Below are positions 45,050-52,884 of a stretch of DNA of 64,000 bases, in pieces. How positions within the stretch are numbered: position 1 is the stretch's first letter; the number at the start of each line of letters is the position of its first letter. The stretch comes from Streptomyces cellulosae (GTDB taxonomy: Bacteria; Actinomycetota; Actinomycetes; Streptomycetales; Streptomycetaceae): positions 1-64,000 of the forward strand of contig BNBH01000032.1 in the NCBI GenBank assembly GCA_014655195.1. Reading direction: 5' to 3'. The notes beneath the pieces were generated by a model. The model saw only the letters and a program-made list of their open reading frames with translations. It did not search any database and was not told the DNA's origin. Position numbers and translations under genes: made by a program.

Positions 45050-45205
45050 CCGGTCTCCTGGACGCCGGTGCCCGACGATGCCACGGTGATTGGGGGCAGG
45101 CTGGCAGCACCGCCGCCGCCCTCTAACTCTTTCGCGCCGACGCGCCCGCGCCCTATGCAGCAGGCCGAAGCGGCGCCTGATACCCCGCGAAGAGAGCGAG
45201 CCTTC

Positions 45206-46297
45206 GTGACCGCTTCATACTTGTCCCCTCGGCGCCTGATTGCCGGGCGGGACGAACATCCTCTGGGGGTCGGCTGTCGACCCGTCGGTGGCCCAGCGAC
45301 CAACGAAGGTCGTCCGGTCGGTTGGGCTCGCGTGGCCGACAGCAGCGCGGTCGATGCCCTCCTTCGCGCGCACGCCCTGGGCGCGACCGTGTTCGACACC
45401 TCAGACGTCTACGGACTGGGCCACTCGCAGAGGCTCCTGGGCAAGATGCTCGCCCAAGTGCCGCGCTCAAGCGTGCGCATCACGTGCACCATCGGCACGT
45501 ACAAGGGCACCGGCCAGCACGCCTACAGCTCCCTCAACCTCTTCCGCCAGGTGGAACAAACCCAGGAGAACCTAGGCGTGAGGCACCTCGACGTGCTGGT
45601 CCTCGCCCACGCCGACTTCGGGCCGGGCGACCGCTACCTCGATGAAGCGCGGGACACCCTGCAGGCCCTGCGCGACTCCGGCGACGTCGCGGCGATCGGC
45701 ATGCGCGTGCCGAGCATCTTGCCGGCAAGTCCAGCCGCCGCCGACCCGAGCACCGGCCACTGGGGAAGCCAGCCGCGCTACGACTTCCTCTTCGAGCAGC
45801 TCAACCCTCAGGTCCTCAGCACCGCCGCCAATCCGCTCGAGCCGCAGACCGATCACGCTGCCGCGGCCGAAGCTCGTAGTGGGGAGAGCGTCTTCTCCTT
45901 CGCGCGCCGACACGGCGCCTCCACCATGATCCACGAACCGCTCCTGCACGGACTGCTCACCGGGAAGTACGGTCCCGACGCGGCCTTCTCGTCCGGCGAC
46001 GTTCGCTCCCGGTACACCCCAGCAATCCTCGAGATCATCGACCGCGGTTTGGAGGCCCTCCGCACCCGCTTCGGGGCGGATCCCCGGGCTCTCGCGCGAA
46101 TCGCCTTGCACTACTGCCTCAGGCGCTGCTCCGACTCCATCGTGCTGACGGGTATTTCCGGCCCAGAGCAGGCGGAGGCGAACTATGCGGGATTCCACTC
46201 CGAGATGACCGACGACGACTACGCCTTCGCCGAGAGCACATACGCAGCCCTGAACCATGCACTGAGCCGACAGATCCCATCAGCCGCAATGCGATAA
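45206..46297 (+). CDS. Aldo/keto reductase homologue lacking catalytic Lys and His
   Basis: A 363-residue AKR-fold protein. FDTSDVYGLGHSQRLLGKML keeps the Asp and Tyr, but the Lys position reads ITCTIG (Thr) and the His position VLAHADFG (Ala, with His one place later). The paralogue at 55786 keeps SSKVG and FLHNSDFG. It still ends with the cofactor-binding ISGPEQAEANY. It may be a pseudoenzyme or have a changed reaction. GTG at 45206 was chosen; the open frame extends to 45068. Confidence 0.75.
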   Translation: MTASYLSPRRLIAGRDEHPLGVGCRPVGGPATNEGRPVGWARVADSSAVDALLRAHALGATVFDTSDVYGLGHSQRLLGKMLAQVPRSSVRITCTIGTYKGTGQHAYSSLNLFRQVEQTQENLGVRHLDVLVLAHADFGPGDRYLDEARDTLQALRDSGDVAAIGMRVPSILPASPAAADPSTGHWGSQPRYDFLFEQLNPQVLSTAANPLEPQTDHAAAAEARSGESVFSFARRHGASTMIHEPLLHGLLTGKYGPDAAFSSGDVRSRYTPAILEIIDRGLEALRTRFGADPRALARIALHYCLRRCSDSIVLTGISGPEQAEANYAGFHSEMTDDDYAFAESTYAALNHALSRQIPSAAMR

Positions 46298-46442
46298 CCC
46301 CACCGGACACGAGAGCCCCGCGGAGACGCCGCCCCAAGCGGCAGTTCTCACCGCTCTCCTGAGCCGGCACCCGGGGAGCCACCTGTGCACGGCCATACTG
46401 CGGGCGGCGTACGGCGCCCGTGCCTGCCGAAAGGCCCACAGC

Positions 46443-47381
46443 ATGAACGACATCAGGCGTAGCAAAACCGGTGGCGACGAACCCACCACCGGTCCGCACA
46501 CTCAGCTGAACAGCCCGGACTCCCGGATCGGCCTTGTCGGCAGCCTGGAGCCTGGCCTGTGCGAGGAACTTGCCGACCTGGCCCAGCGGTGCATCGCCGG
46601 ATACAGCGACGACCGCCCGGTCAGCGCCTCCCTCGTGCGCTCCCGGCTGGCGAACGCGCTGACCGGAGCACCGCCCGTGCTCGCGGTGGCCCGACACGGG
46701 AGGGAGGTGACCGGGTGGTGTGCCGTGCGGCGCCCGGAGCCTGGCGAGGCGCGGGCCCGGCTGTGGGGTCCGGTCGTCGCTCCGTCGGCCCGTCGAGTGG
46801 GCTTGGGTCGAAGGCTGCTGCGGAGGGTGGTGGACGCGGTTGAGTGGCCGTTGGTGACCACGGACGTACCCGTAGACCGGGCCGGCGCCGGTGACTTCTT
46901 CTCGGGGTCCGGATGGGAGGTGCTGGACACCATCACCGTGCTGCATGGCTCCCCGGCCGCCAGCGTTGGCGTACTCGACGCCATCACTGCGGCCGATGTG
47001 ACGGACCTGGAGGCGTATGTCGCCACGGCGGCTCGCCGGTTCGCCGGCGTGGAGGCGTCGTTCGCCGAGTCGACGCTGCCGCGGTGGCGCGATGACGCGC
47101 GGTTCCGCCCCGAGACTCTGCTGCTCGACCCTCCGACCGGGTCGCTGCTGCTGGCCTTGGCCCAGCGGAACGACACCGCCAGCGAGCTGCTGTTGGCCGA
47201 GGTGTGGGCCGCCGAGGCAGATGTCCGCAGGCGTCTGATTGCTCAGGCGCACGCCGTGGCCGCAGGCCGGAAGGTGGCGATCGTCCGCGCGGTGACCCGG
47301 CAGGGTCCGGCCGACTTCGTCGCCTGCGGGATGCGCGTCACCGGCCGCTGCCACACCTTCGCCCTTCCCGGCGGGCGCTGA
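46443..47381 (+). CDS. GNAT-family N-acetyltransferase-like protein
   Basis: A 312-residue protein. VTGWCAVRRPEPGEARARLW, VVAPSARRVGLGRRLLRRVV (the acetyl-CoA pyrophosphate loop, here RVGLGRR) and DFFSGSGWEVLDT form one GNAT domain. A second half repeats the pattern weakly (LLLALAQRNDTASELLLAEV, DFVACGMRVTGRCHTFAL), suggesting a tandem GNAT. It opens the plus-strand operon leading to the SAHH-like gene 45 bp later. Substrate unknown. Confidence 0.72.
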   Translation: MNDIRRSKTGGDEPTTGPHTQLNSPDSRIGLVGSLEPGLCEELADLAQRCIAGYSDDRPVSASLVRSRLANALTGAPPVLAVARHGREVTGWCAVRRPEPGEARARLWGPVVAPSARRVGLGRRLLRRVVDAVEWPLVTTDVPVDRAGAGDFFSGSGWEVLDTITVLHGSPAASVGVLDAITAADVTDLEAYVATAARRFAGVEASFAESTLPRWRDDARFRPETLLLDPPTGSLLLALAQRNDTASELLLAEVWAAEADVRRRLIAQAHAVAAGRKVAIVRAVTRQGPADFVACGMRVTGRCHTFALPGGR

Positions 47382-47426
47382 GCCCCCGGATTCCCTGACC
47401 AACACTCCTTTGACAGGAGGGCATTT

Positions 47427-48932
47427 ATGCCCGCATCCGTGAATCCGCCGCTCGTTCACGCGGTCGACGTCATCGGCACCCGGGACGAGGCTCGCCACCT
47501 GGCCGGAGAACTCGCCGAACGCCTCGGCATCAGCCCCGACGTGGAGCGCATGGTCTGGGACGAGGCGTCGGTGTCGTGGGTGTGCGCGCTCGTCGACGGT
47601 GGCCGCGGCCGGCTGACGCTGGCCGCGCCAGCGGATCCGGCCGCGACCGCGGCCGACACGCATCGGCTCGTCGCGGCGTTCGAGCGGGGAACGCCGGCCG
47701 AGGCCGAGGCGTTCTTCGCGGCTGCACGGCACCTTCCGTTCACCGCTACGGAGGTCGCCGCTGCCGTGGCCGAGCTGCCGCTGACGAGCCGGCTGGCCGA
47801 CCGGTGGCCGGACAAGCCGCTGGCCGGGGTGGGTGTGCTGCTGACGATCCACCACATGCGGGACTTCCTCGTCCTGGTCGACAGTCTGCTCGCCCTGGGC
47901 GTGGACCCGGCGCACATGACCGTGATCGACAAGGAGTACCCCTACGCGCACACCCACCGGGTGGACGCGCACTTGGTGCACCGGCACGGCATCAGGGTGT
48001 GGCGCTACCGGGACTTGCGCGAGGGGATCGAGGACCACATCGGCCGTGTCGCTGCCGCGGGCAAGCACAGCGTGATCATGGACGACGGCGGCTATGTGAT
48101 GCCCACCGTCCTGCGTGAGCTGCCCGAGCAGGCCGGGCACTTCACCGGGTTGGTGGAGCAGACCACCTCCGGTATCCGGAAGGTGGAGGGGCTCGATCTG
48201 CCGCTGCCGCTGTTCAGCGTCGCCGAGAGCGACATGAAGGGCATGATCGAGTCGTACGGCATCGCCGACGCGGCGGTGCGCAACACGCTGCGGCTGCTGC
48301 CGGACGAGAAGTTCGAGGGCCAGCCGGCGCTCGTGCTCGGCTTCGGCCGGATCGGGCACGAGGTCGCCCGCGTCCTGGAGATACGGCGGATGCGGGTCGC
48401 GGTGTTCGACGCCGACATCACCCGCCTGGTCGCCGCGCACGAGGAGGGCTTCCTGACGGGGCGGTCGCTGGAGGACCTGGTGCGTGCGCACCGGCCGCGG
48501 CTGGTCGTCGGCTGCGTCGGCAGTCGCAGCTTCGGCCTGCGCGAGGCCCGGCTCCTGCCGGAGCGGTCGTTCCTGGTGAGCACCACCAGCCGGAACTTCG
48601 AGTTCGCGCTCGACGAGCTGCGCGAGGGCAGCACGACCGTGACGGACCGGGGCGTGCTGGGCACCAGCTACCAGCTCGCCGACGGTCCCGGCATCTGCGT
48701 CCTCGGGCATGGCATGCCGATCAACTTTCACTTCGCCGAGTCCCTGTCCAACCGCTACGTCGACCTGGTCCTGGCCGGTCTCGCGGTCGGCGCCGTGGCC
48801 GTGGCCGGCCGGGACGAGCGGCTGCGCCCGGGCCACAACGTGGCCGCCACCAACGCGATCCTCGCCGAGTCGGGCATCGTCGACGACTACTACCGTCTCT
48901 ACGGCCCGGCCGCCGGAGCCGGACGTGGGTGA
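47427..48932 (+). CDS. S-adenosylhomocysteine hydrolase-like NAD-binding protein
   Basis: A 501-residue protein with the SAHH layout: an IMDDGGYVM loop, GLVEQTTSGIRKVEG (like SEETTTG), AESDMKGMIES where the substrate Lys is kept but the following Asp is Glu, the Rossmann motif VLGFGRIGHEVARVLE, and HGMPINFHFAESLSNRYVDL. The first 110 residues and the missing C-terminal KxxY-type tail differ from true SAHH. It may hydrolyse SAH made by the methyltransferase two genes on, or act on another adenosyl thioether. AGGAGG precedes the ATG. Confidence 0.75.
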   Translation: MPASVNPPLVHAVDVIGTRDEARHLAGELAERLGISPDVERMVWDEASVSWVCALVDGGRGRLTLAAPADPAATAADTHRLVAAFERGTPAEAEAFFAAARHLPFTATEVAAAVAELPLTSRLADRWPDKPLAGVGVLLTIHHMRDFLVLVDSLLALGVDPAHMTVIDKEYPYAHTHRVDAHLVHRHGIRVWRYRDLREGIEDHIGRVAAAGKHSVIMDDGGYVMPTVLRELPEQAGHFTGLVEQTTSGIRKVEGLDLPLPLFSVAESDMKGMIESYGIADAAVRNTLRLLPDEKFEGQPALVLGFGRIGHEVARVLEIRRMRVAVFDADITRLVAAHEEGFLTGRSLEDLVRAHRPRLVVGCVGSRSFGLREARLLPERSFLVSTTSRNFEFALDELREGSTTVTDRGVLGTSYQLADGPGICVLGHGMPINFHFAESLSNRYVDLVLAGLAVGAVAVAGRDERLRPGHNVAATNAILAESGIVDDYYRLYGPAAGAGRG

Positions 48933-49392
48933 GCGGATCTTCACCCTCGACGACCTCAGCGGCGTCCGGTCGGTCTGCGGGTGCCTGGCCTGCAAACTGA
49001 GCACGGTTTTCGCCGAGTACCTCGCTGACCTGCGTACCGGCTACCCCGGCAAGGTCACGACGCTGGGGCATCGCGGGGCCGCGCCGGGGACGACGGCCGT
49101 GCCGCACTTCCTCGCCGTGCGCGTGGGTGACGCGCTCTTGGACGTCGTGGTGTGGGAGGAGATGCGCCCGGACCAGCTCAGGGCCTGGCTCCCGGCCGCC
49201 GAAGCCCGGGCCCGGGTGCCGCAGCTGGCCGCACGAATACCGCGCCTGGTCCGCATCCGCCAGGCCCTGCGCGCTGGCACGTTCACCCCCTCGGGGCCGA
49301 CGGGCGCCGCCCTTTCCGCCGGCGGCCGTTACCCCTCGTTCCGTTTCCTCGTCGAGCACTGGCCCACCCTCAAGAAGGAGTTCACCCCATGA
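48925..49392 (+). CDS. Unrecognised protein with CxCxxC motif
   Basis: A 155-residue product. The GTG at 48925 overlaps the SAHH-like stop, and its own stop overlaps the methyltransferase ATG. Near the N-terminus VRSVCGCLACKLSTVF has three closely spaced Cys that could bind metal. Downstream is PHFLAVRVGDALLDVVVWEE and a basic C-terminus. No family is recognised. The locked overlaps make it a genuine pathway member. Confidence 0.65.
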   Translation: MGERIFTLDDLSGVRSVCGCLACKLSTVFAEYLADLRTGYPGKVTTLGHRGAAPGTTAVPHFLAVRVGDALLDVVVWEEMRPDQLRAWLPAAEARARVPQLAARIPRLVRIRQALRAGTFTPSGPTGAALSAGGRYPSFRFLVEHWPTLKKEFTP

Positions 49393-50171
49393 CCGCTGCC
49401 TCTTCTGACTTCGGCGCCGTCGGCACCGACTACGCCGCCTACTCCGAGGGCGGGCGTGGCCTGCTCCGCCACGAGATCGTGGCGCGTCGCGTCCTCACGG
49501 AGCTCGGCGACGAGCCCGCCCGCGTCCTGGACGTCGGCTGCGGCGACGGCGAGATGGTGTTGCGCCTGGCCGCGGCCGGCCACCACGTCACGGGAGCGGA
49601 GGTCTCCGCCGAGATGCTGGGGCGTGCCAAGGAGAAGCTGGCGGCGGCTGGCGTCGCGGACCGCGTGCGGCTCGTCGAGGGCGACATCTACGACCTGCCC
49701 TTCGACGGTGAGGTCTTCGACGCGGTCGTCTGCCACGGCGTCGTGATGTACCTGCCCGACTCCGCCGAGCCCGTCCGCAACCTCGCCCGGCTCGTCGCCG
49801 CCGGCGGCCTCCTGAGCATTCTGACGAAGAACGCCCTCGCGGTCGGGGTGCGTGAGGCCCTGCGAGGTGAGTACGACTCCGCCCTCGCTCAGATCGAGAG
49901 CGGTCAGGCGTCGAGCATGGGCCATCTCGGCTACGTCACCCGCGGCGACACCCCCGAGTACCTGGACCAGCTCGCCCGCGACAACGGCTTGTCCCCGCTG
50001 CCGTGGCAGGGCGTGCGGGTCTTCCACGACCACTTCCCGAAGGACTGGCACCCCGAGCCGGAGGTGTTCGCCAAGGCGCTCGCGGTGGAGTGGGCCGCCT
50101 CCAGCCGCAGCCCGTATCGCGAGCTGGGCCGCCTGGTGCATGCCGTGGCCCGCCGCGAGGCCACCTCGTGA
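49389..50171 (+). CDS. Class I SAM-dependent methyltransferase
   Basis: A 260-residue UbiE/Methyltransf_11-type enzyme: VLDVGCGDGEMVLRLAAAGH, VTGAEVSAEMLGRAKEKL, VEGDIYDLPFDGEVFDAVVC, VMYLPDSAEP. ATG at 49389 (ATGA overlap) and GTGA overlap with the next gene. It acts on a small molecule, probably the pathway intermediate. The SAHH-like gene two positions upstream could remove the by-product. Confidence 0.85.
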   Translation: MTAASSDFGAVGTDYAAYSEGGRGLLRHEIVARRVLTELGDEPARVLDVGCGDGEMVLRLAAAGHHVTGAEVSAEMLGRAKEKLAAAGVADRVRLVEGDIYDLPFDGEVFDAVVCHGVVMYLPDSAEPVRNLARLVAAGGLLSILTKNALAVGVREALRGEYDSALAQIESGQASSMGHLGYVTRGDTPEYLDQLARDNGLSPLPWQGVRVFHDHFPKDWHPEPEVFAKALAVEWAASSRSPYRELGRLVHAVARREATS

Positions 50172-52120
50172 CCGCGAGCACCGCCATCCGGCCGCTCACC
50201 GTCGGCCGCCTCGCCCGGGATCTCGCGGCCCGGGCGGGGCGGCCCGTGTCGGCGCTGCGCTGCTACGAGTCGCTGGCGGCCCTGTGGATCCGCGGCTGTG
50301 ACACCGACCTGCCGGGAGCGCAGCTTCTGCAGGAGATGACGTCTCGCGCGGCGCGTCGACTTGCCGCCGGCGAGGACTCCCTCGTCGCTCCCGAGTACCA
50401 CCGCGTCCCCAACCGGTTACTGAGAGACGAGTCGTTCGTACGCCTGCCGGCGTCCCTGGCCGTGCAAGGGGTGGAGTGGCAGGACGCGATCACCCTGGCC
50501 CGGACCTGGCTGGAGGGTCGGGGGTGGGCCGGGCCGGTCCTTGTGGCGGGTGTGCGCACGGGCGGGGCGTATCTGGCGCCGCTGGTCGCTGCCCAGCTGG
50601 AGGCCGCGGGCGTGGACGTGCGGTTGACGAGCGTGCGGCCCGGCGAGCGGCCGGAGGTCGGGGACCGGCGGGTGCTGCTAGTGGACGACCCGCCACTGAC
50701 CGGCCGCACGCTGCGCTCGCTCGCCCGGGATGTGCCCGGGCCGGCCGGGGTTGAGGTGCTGGTGCCGGTGTTCGACGCCGCCGACGTCCAGGGACTGCGG
50801 GAGGCCGGGGTCGCGGTCACCGTGTTGCCGCGCGAGCAGTGGCAGTCCACCCGCCGGCTGGAGCCCGGTGCCCTGTCCGCCTACCTGACGGCCGAGGCCG
50901 ACTGGCAGGGCGCGGGCCGCCCGCCGGTCCTGGACGGTCTCGTGCCGGGGCGGGAGAACTCCGCGCTGGCGCCGTGGCCGGGCCTGCGGCGCCGCTCCCC
51001 GGCCAAGGCCGCCGTCCGGCTGCGCACCCCGGAGGGGGTGCGGCAGGCGGTGGCGGGCTGGGTGCCGCCGGGGATCTTCGGTGACGCCGCCCGCGCCGCG
51101 GCCGCCGCCGTGCGCAGTCCCGTTCCTCCGGCCACGCTCGCCGTGGCGCCCGCCCTCGTGATCAGCGAGGATCTCACCCCCGCCGCTCCGCTCGGGCCGC
51201 AGCCGGCGCCGCACCTGCTGGAGGAGGCGGTGGACTACGTCCTCGCCCGCGCCCGGCAGCTTCCGGTAGAGCCGGCCGGGCGCGGGGCGCCGATGCCCGC
51301 GGTCCTGTGCACGGTGGCCCAGGCGATCACCGGCGAGGACAACCCCGGGGCCGCCGTGCGGCTGCACCTTCTGCTGTCCGCGCTGCCCTCCGCTCTGCCG
51401 GACAACCGGTGCGAGGCGGAGAAGTGGTTCCTCGACGGCGCCGGACGCCTGCGCAAGACCGGGCACCTCGGCCACGCCTACCGCCGCGACAACGAGCTGC
51501 TCACCCCGCTGCTCGACCTTGCCGCGCTCGCCGTCGCGTTCGGCAGCGGCCTGGAAGCCGTCGCCGAGGCCCTCGCCCGGCGCCTGCCGGGCGGCCGGTC
51601 CTGGCACGCGGCGCTCGCTGTGGCCCTGCTCTGCTACGGGACGGCCCGCGGCGAACAGCTCCCGCGCACCTACAACCCCCAGCGCGCGGCCGAGACCGCC
51701 GTGGAGGCGTACCGGCTCCAGCGCGGCATGTCCGAAGCGGCCGGGCTCCTCCAGCACGTCCTGAACGACGCGGCGGTCGGCCGGGAGGCGGCTGTACCGA
51801 GGGTGGTGCGCTGGTGGGCGCAGCCGCCCGGAGCGCTGGTGCAGCCCCGGCTGCCCTTCGGCGGCACCCCGGCTCCCGAGACCGGGCCCGGCCCGGAGGG
51901 TGAGGAGAGGGAGATGACGTTGAAGGCCGTCGCACGGTGGGCCGATGGCCGGTTCCACCCGGTACCCGAGCGGCAGGTGCTGCTGCTCGCCCCGGTGGGT
52001 CCCGCGTCGGCCTGGCCGCCAGCCCGGTCCGCGCTGGAGGACCTCGCCGGGCTGCTGCCCCGCCCCGGCCTGCTCGGCTGGTGCGGCGTGCCCCTCGTGT
52101 CTCTGGGCGAGGCGGGCTGA
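50168..52120 (+). CDS. Phosphoribosyltransferase with long C-terminal extension, TTA-containing
   Basis: A 650-residue protein. A PRTase fold covers about residues 100-210: VLVAGVRTGGAYLAPLVAAQ (the PPi loop region) and RVLLVDDPPLTGRTL, the PRPP-binding DDxxxTGxTL. The remaining 400 residues are helical and unrecognised (HLLEEAVDYVLARARQL, GRLRKTGHLGHAYRRDNELL). A TTA codon lies at codon 84. The GTG start and the TGATG junction with the HAD gene tie it into the operon. It probably moves ribose-5-phosphate onto, or off, a base-like substrate. Confidence 0.78.
   Translation: MTASTAIRPLTVGRLARDLAARAGRPVSALRCYESLAALWIRGCDTDLPGAQLLQEMTSRAARRLAAGEDSLVAPEYHRVPNRLLRDESFVRLPASLAVQGVEWQDAITLARTWLEGRGWAGPVLVAGVRTGGAYLAPLVAAQLEAAGVDVRLTSVRPGERPEVGDRRVLLVDDPPLTGRTLRSLARDVPGPAGVEVLVPVFDAADVQGLREAGVAVTVLPREQWQSTRRLEPGALSAYLTAEADWQGAGRPPVLDGLVPGRENSALAPWPGLRRRSPAKAAVRLRTPEGVRQAVAGWVPPGIFGDAARAAAAAVRSPVPPATLAVAPALVISEDLTPAAPLGPQPAPHLLEEAVDYVLARARQLPVEPAGRGAPMPAVLCTVAQAITGEDNPGAAVRLHLLLSALPSALPDNRCEAEKWFLDGAGRLRKTGHLGHAYRRDNELLTPLLDLAALAVAFGSGLEAVAEALARRLPGGRSWHAALAVALLCYGTARGEQLPRTYNPQRAAETAVEAYRLQRGMSEAAGLLQHVLNDAAVGREAAVPRVVRWWAQPPGALVQPRLPFGGTPAPETGPGPEGEEREMTLKAVARWADGRFHPVPERQVLLLAPVGPASAWPPARSALEDLAGLLPRPGLLGWCGVPLVSLGEAG
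50417..50419 (+). promoter_or_regulatory. TTA leucine codon (bldA-dependent control point)
   Basis: In frame within the phosphoribosyltransferase gene (AAC CGG TTA CTG). TTA is very rare in Streptomyces and needs the developmentally controlled bldA tRNA. Confidence 0.8.
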
Positions 52121-52800
52121 TGGCGATGCTGGTGTTCGACTTCGACGGTGTCCTGCACGACTCCCGCAACCGGGCCTGGCGCTGCTACCAGCAGGCCCGA
52201 ACGGAGATGGAGTTGTGGGCGCTGCCCGACCTGGCCGGTACCGGCGATCTGCCGCTCGTCTATCAGGGCGTGCTCTCGGAATCGCTGACCCGGTGGGTCG
52301 ACTTCGAGGTCGCCGAGCGGTTCTGGAAGCGGCACGCCGAGCTGACGGCCCGGGCCGCCGCCGACGAGCCGGACGGCGTCATCCCGGAGTTGGCCAGCCC
52401 GCTGGCCGGCCTGGCCGCCGGGCCGGGATACGCGGTGGTCACCGGAAGTCACCACACCACCGTCCGCAACCTGCTCGCCCGTGACCTCACCGAGGAGGCG
52501 ATGCCCCACATCCTGCTCTCCCGCGACGAGTCGGGCAGCAAGACCGACAAGCTCCACGATCTGCGCACCCGGTACGGCGCGTCGGCGTACGTCGGCGACA
52601 CCGGCAGCGACGTGCGCCACGCCCACGCCGCCGGGCTGACCGCGATCGCCGTCGCGTACGGCTACGCGAGCCGCGAGGACCTCACCGCCGCCGGCCCCGA
52701 CCTGATTCTGGCCACCCCGGCTGACCTGGCCGCCTGGTGCCGAGCCCACGCCGGAGTCCCGGGCCCCGCTCCCGCGCCGGCACCGTCCCGCACCACCTGA
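52120..52800 (+). CDS. HAD-superfamily phosphatase
   Basis: A 226-residue HAD hydrolase: nucleophile motif MLVFDFDGVLHDS, motif II VVTGS, Lys of motif III in SGSKTDKL, and motif IV AYVGDTGSDVRHA. All four motifs are intact. ATG at 52120 overlaps the PRTase stop (TGATG). It probably dephosphorylates a phosphoribosylated pathway intermediate. Confidence 0.88.
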   Translation: MAMLVFDFDGVLHDSRNRAWRCYQQARTEMELWALPDLAGTGDLPLVYQGVLSESLTRWVDFEVAERFWKRHAELTARAAADEPDGVIPELASPLAGLAAGPGYAVVTGSHHTTVRNLLARDLTEEAMPHILLSRDESGSKTDKLHDLRTRYGASAYVGDTGSDVRHAHAAGLTAIAVAYGYASREDLTAAGPDLILATPADLAAWCRAHAGVPGPAPAPAPSRTT

Positions 52801-52884
52801 CCGCATACCCAACACCGCCCGCCCACCCCGGGGACCTCCTGACCCCCCGGGGGCTGGTAGGCCCTGCCCGGAAGGACCTTCCGC

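Noticed and set aside
46119..49004. A 961-codon open frame on the minus strand
   Set aside because: It mirrors the GNAT and SAHH-like genes, which carry clear motifs on the plus strand.
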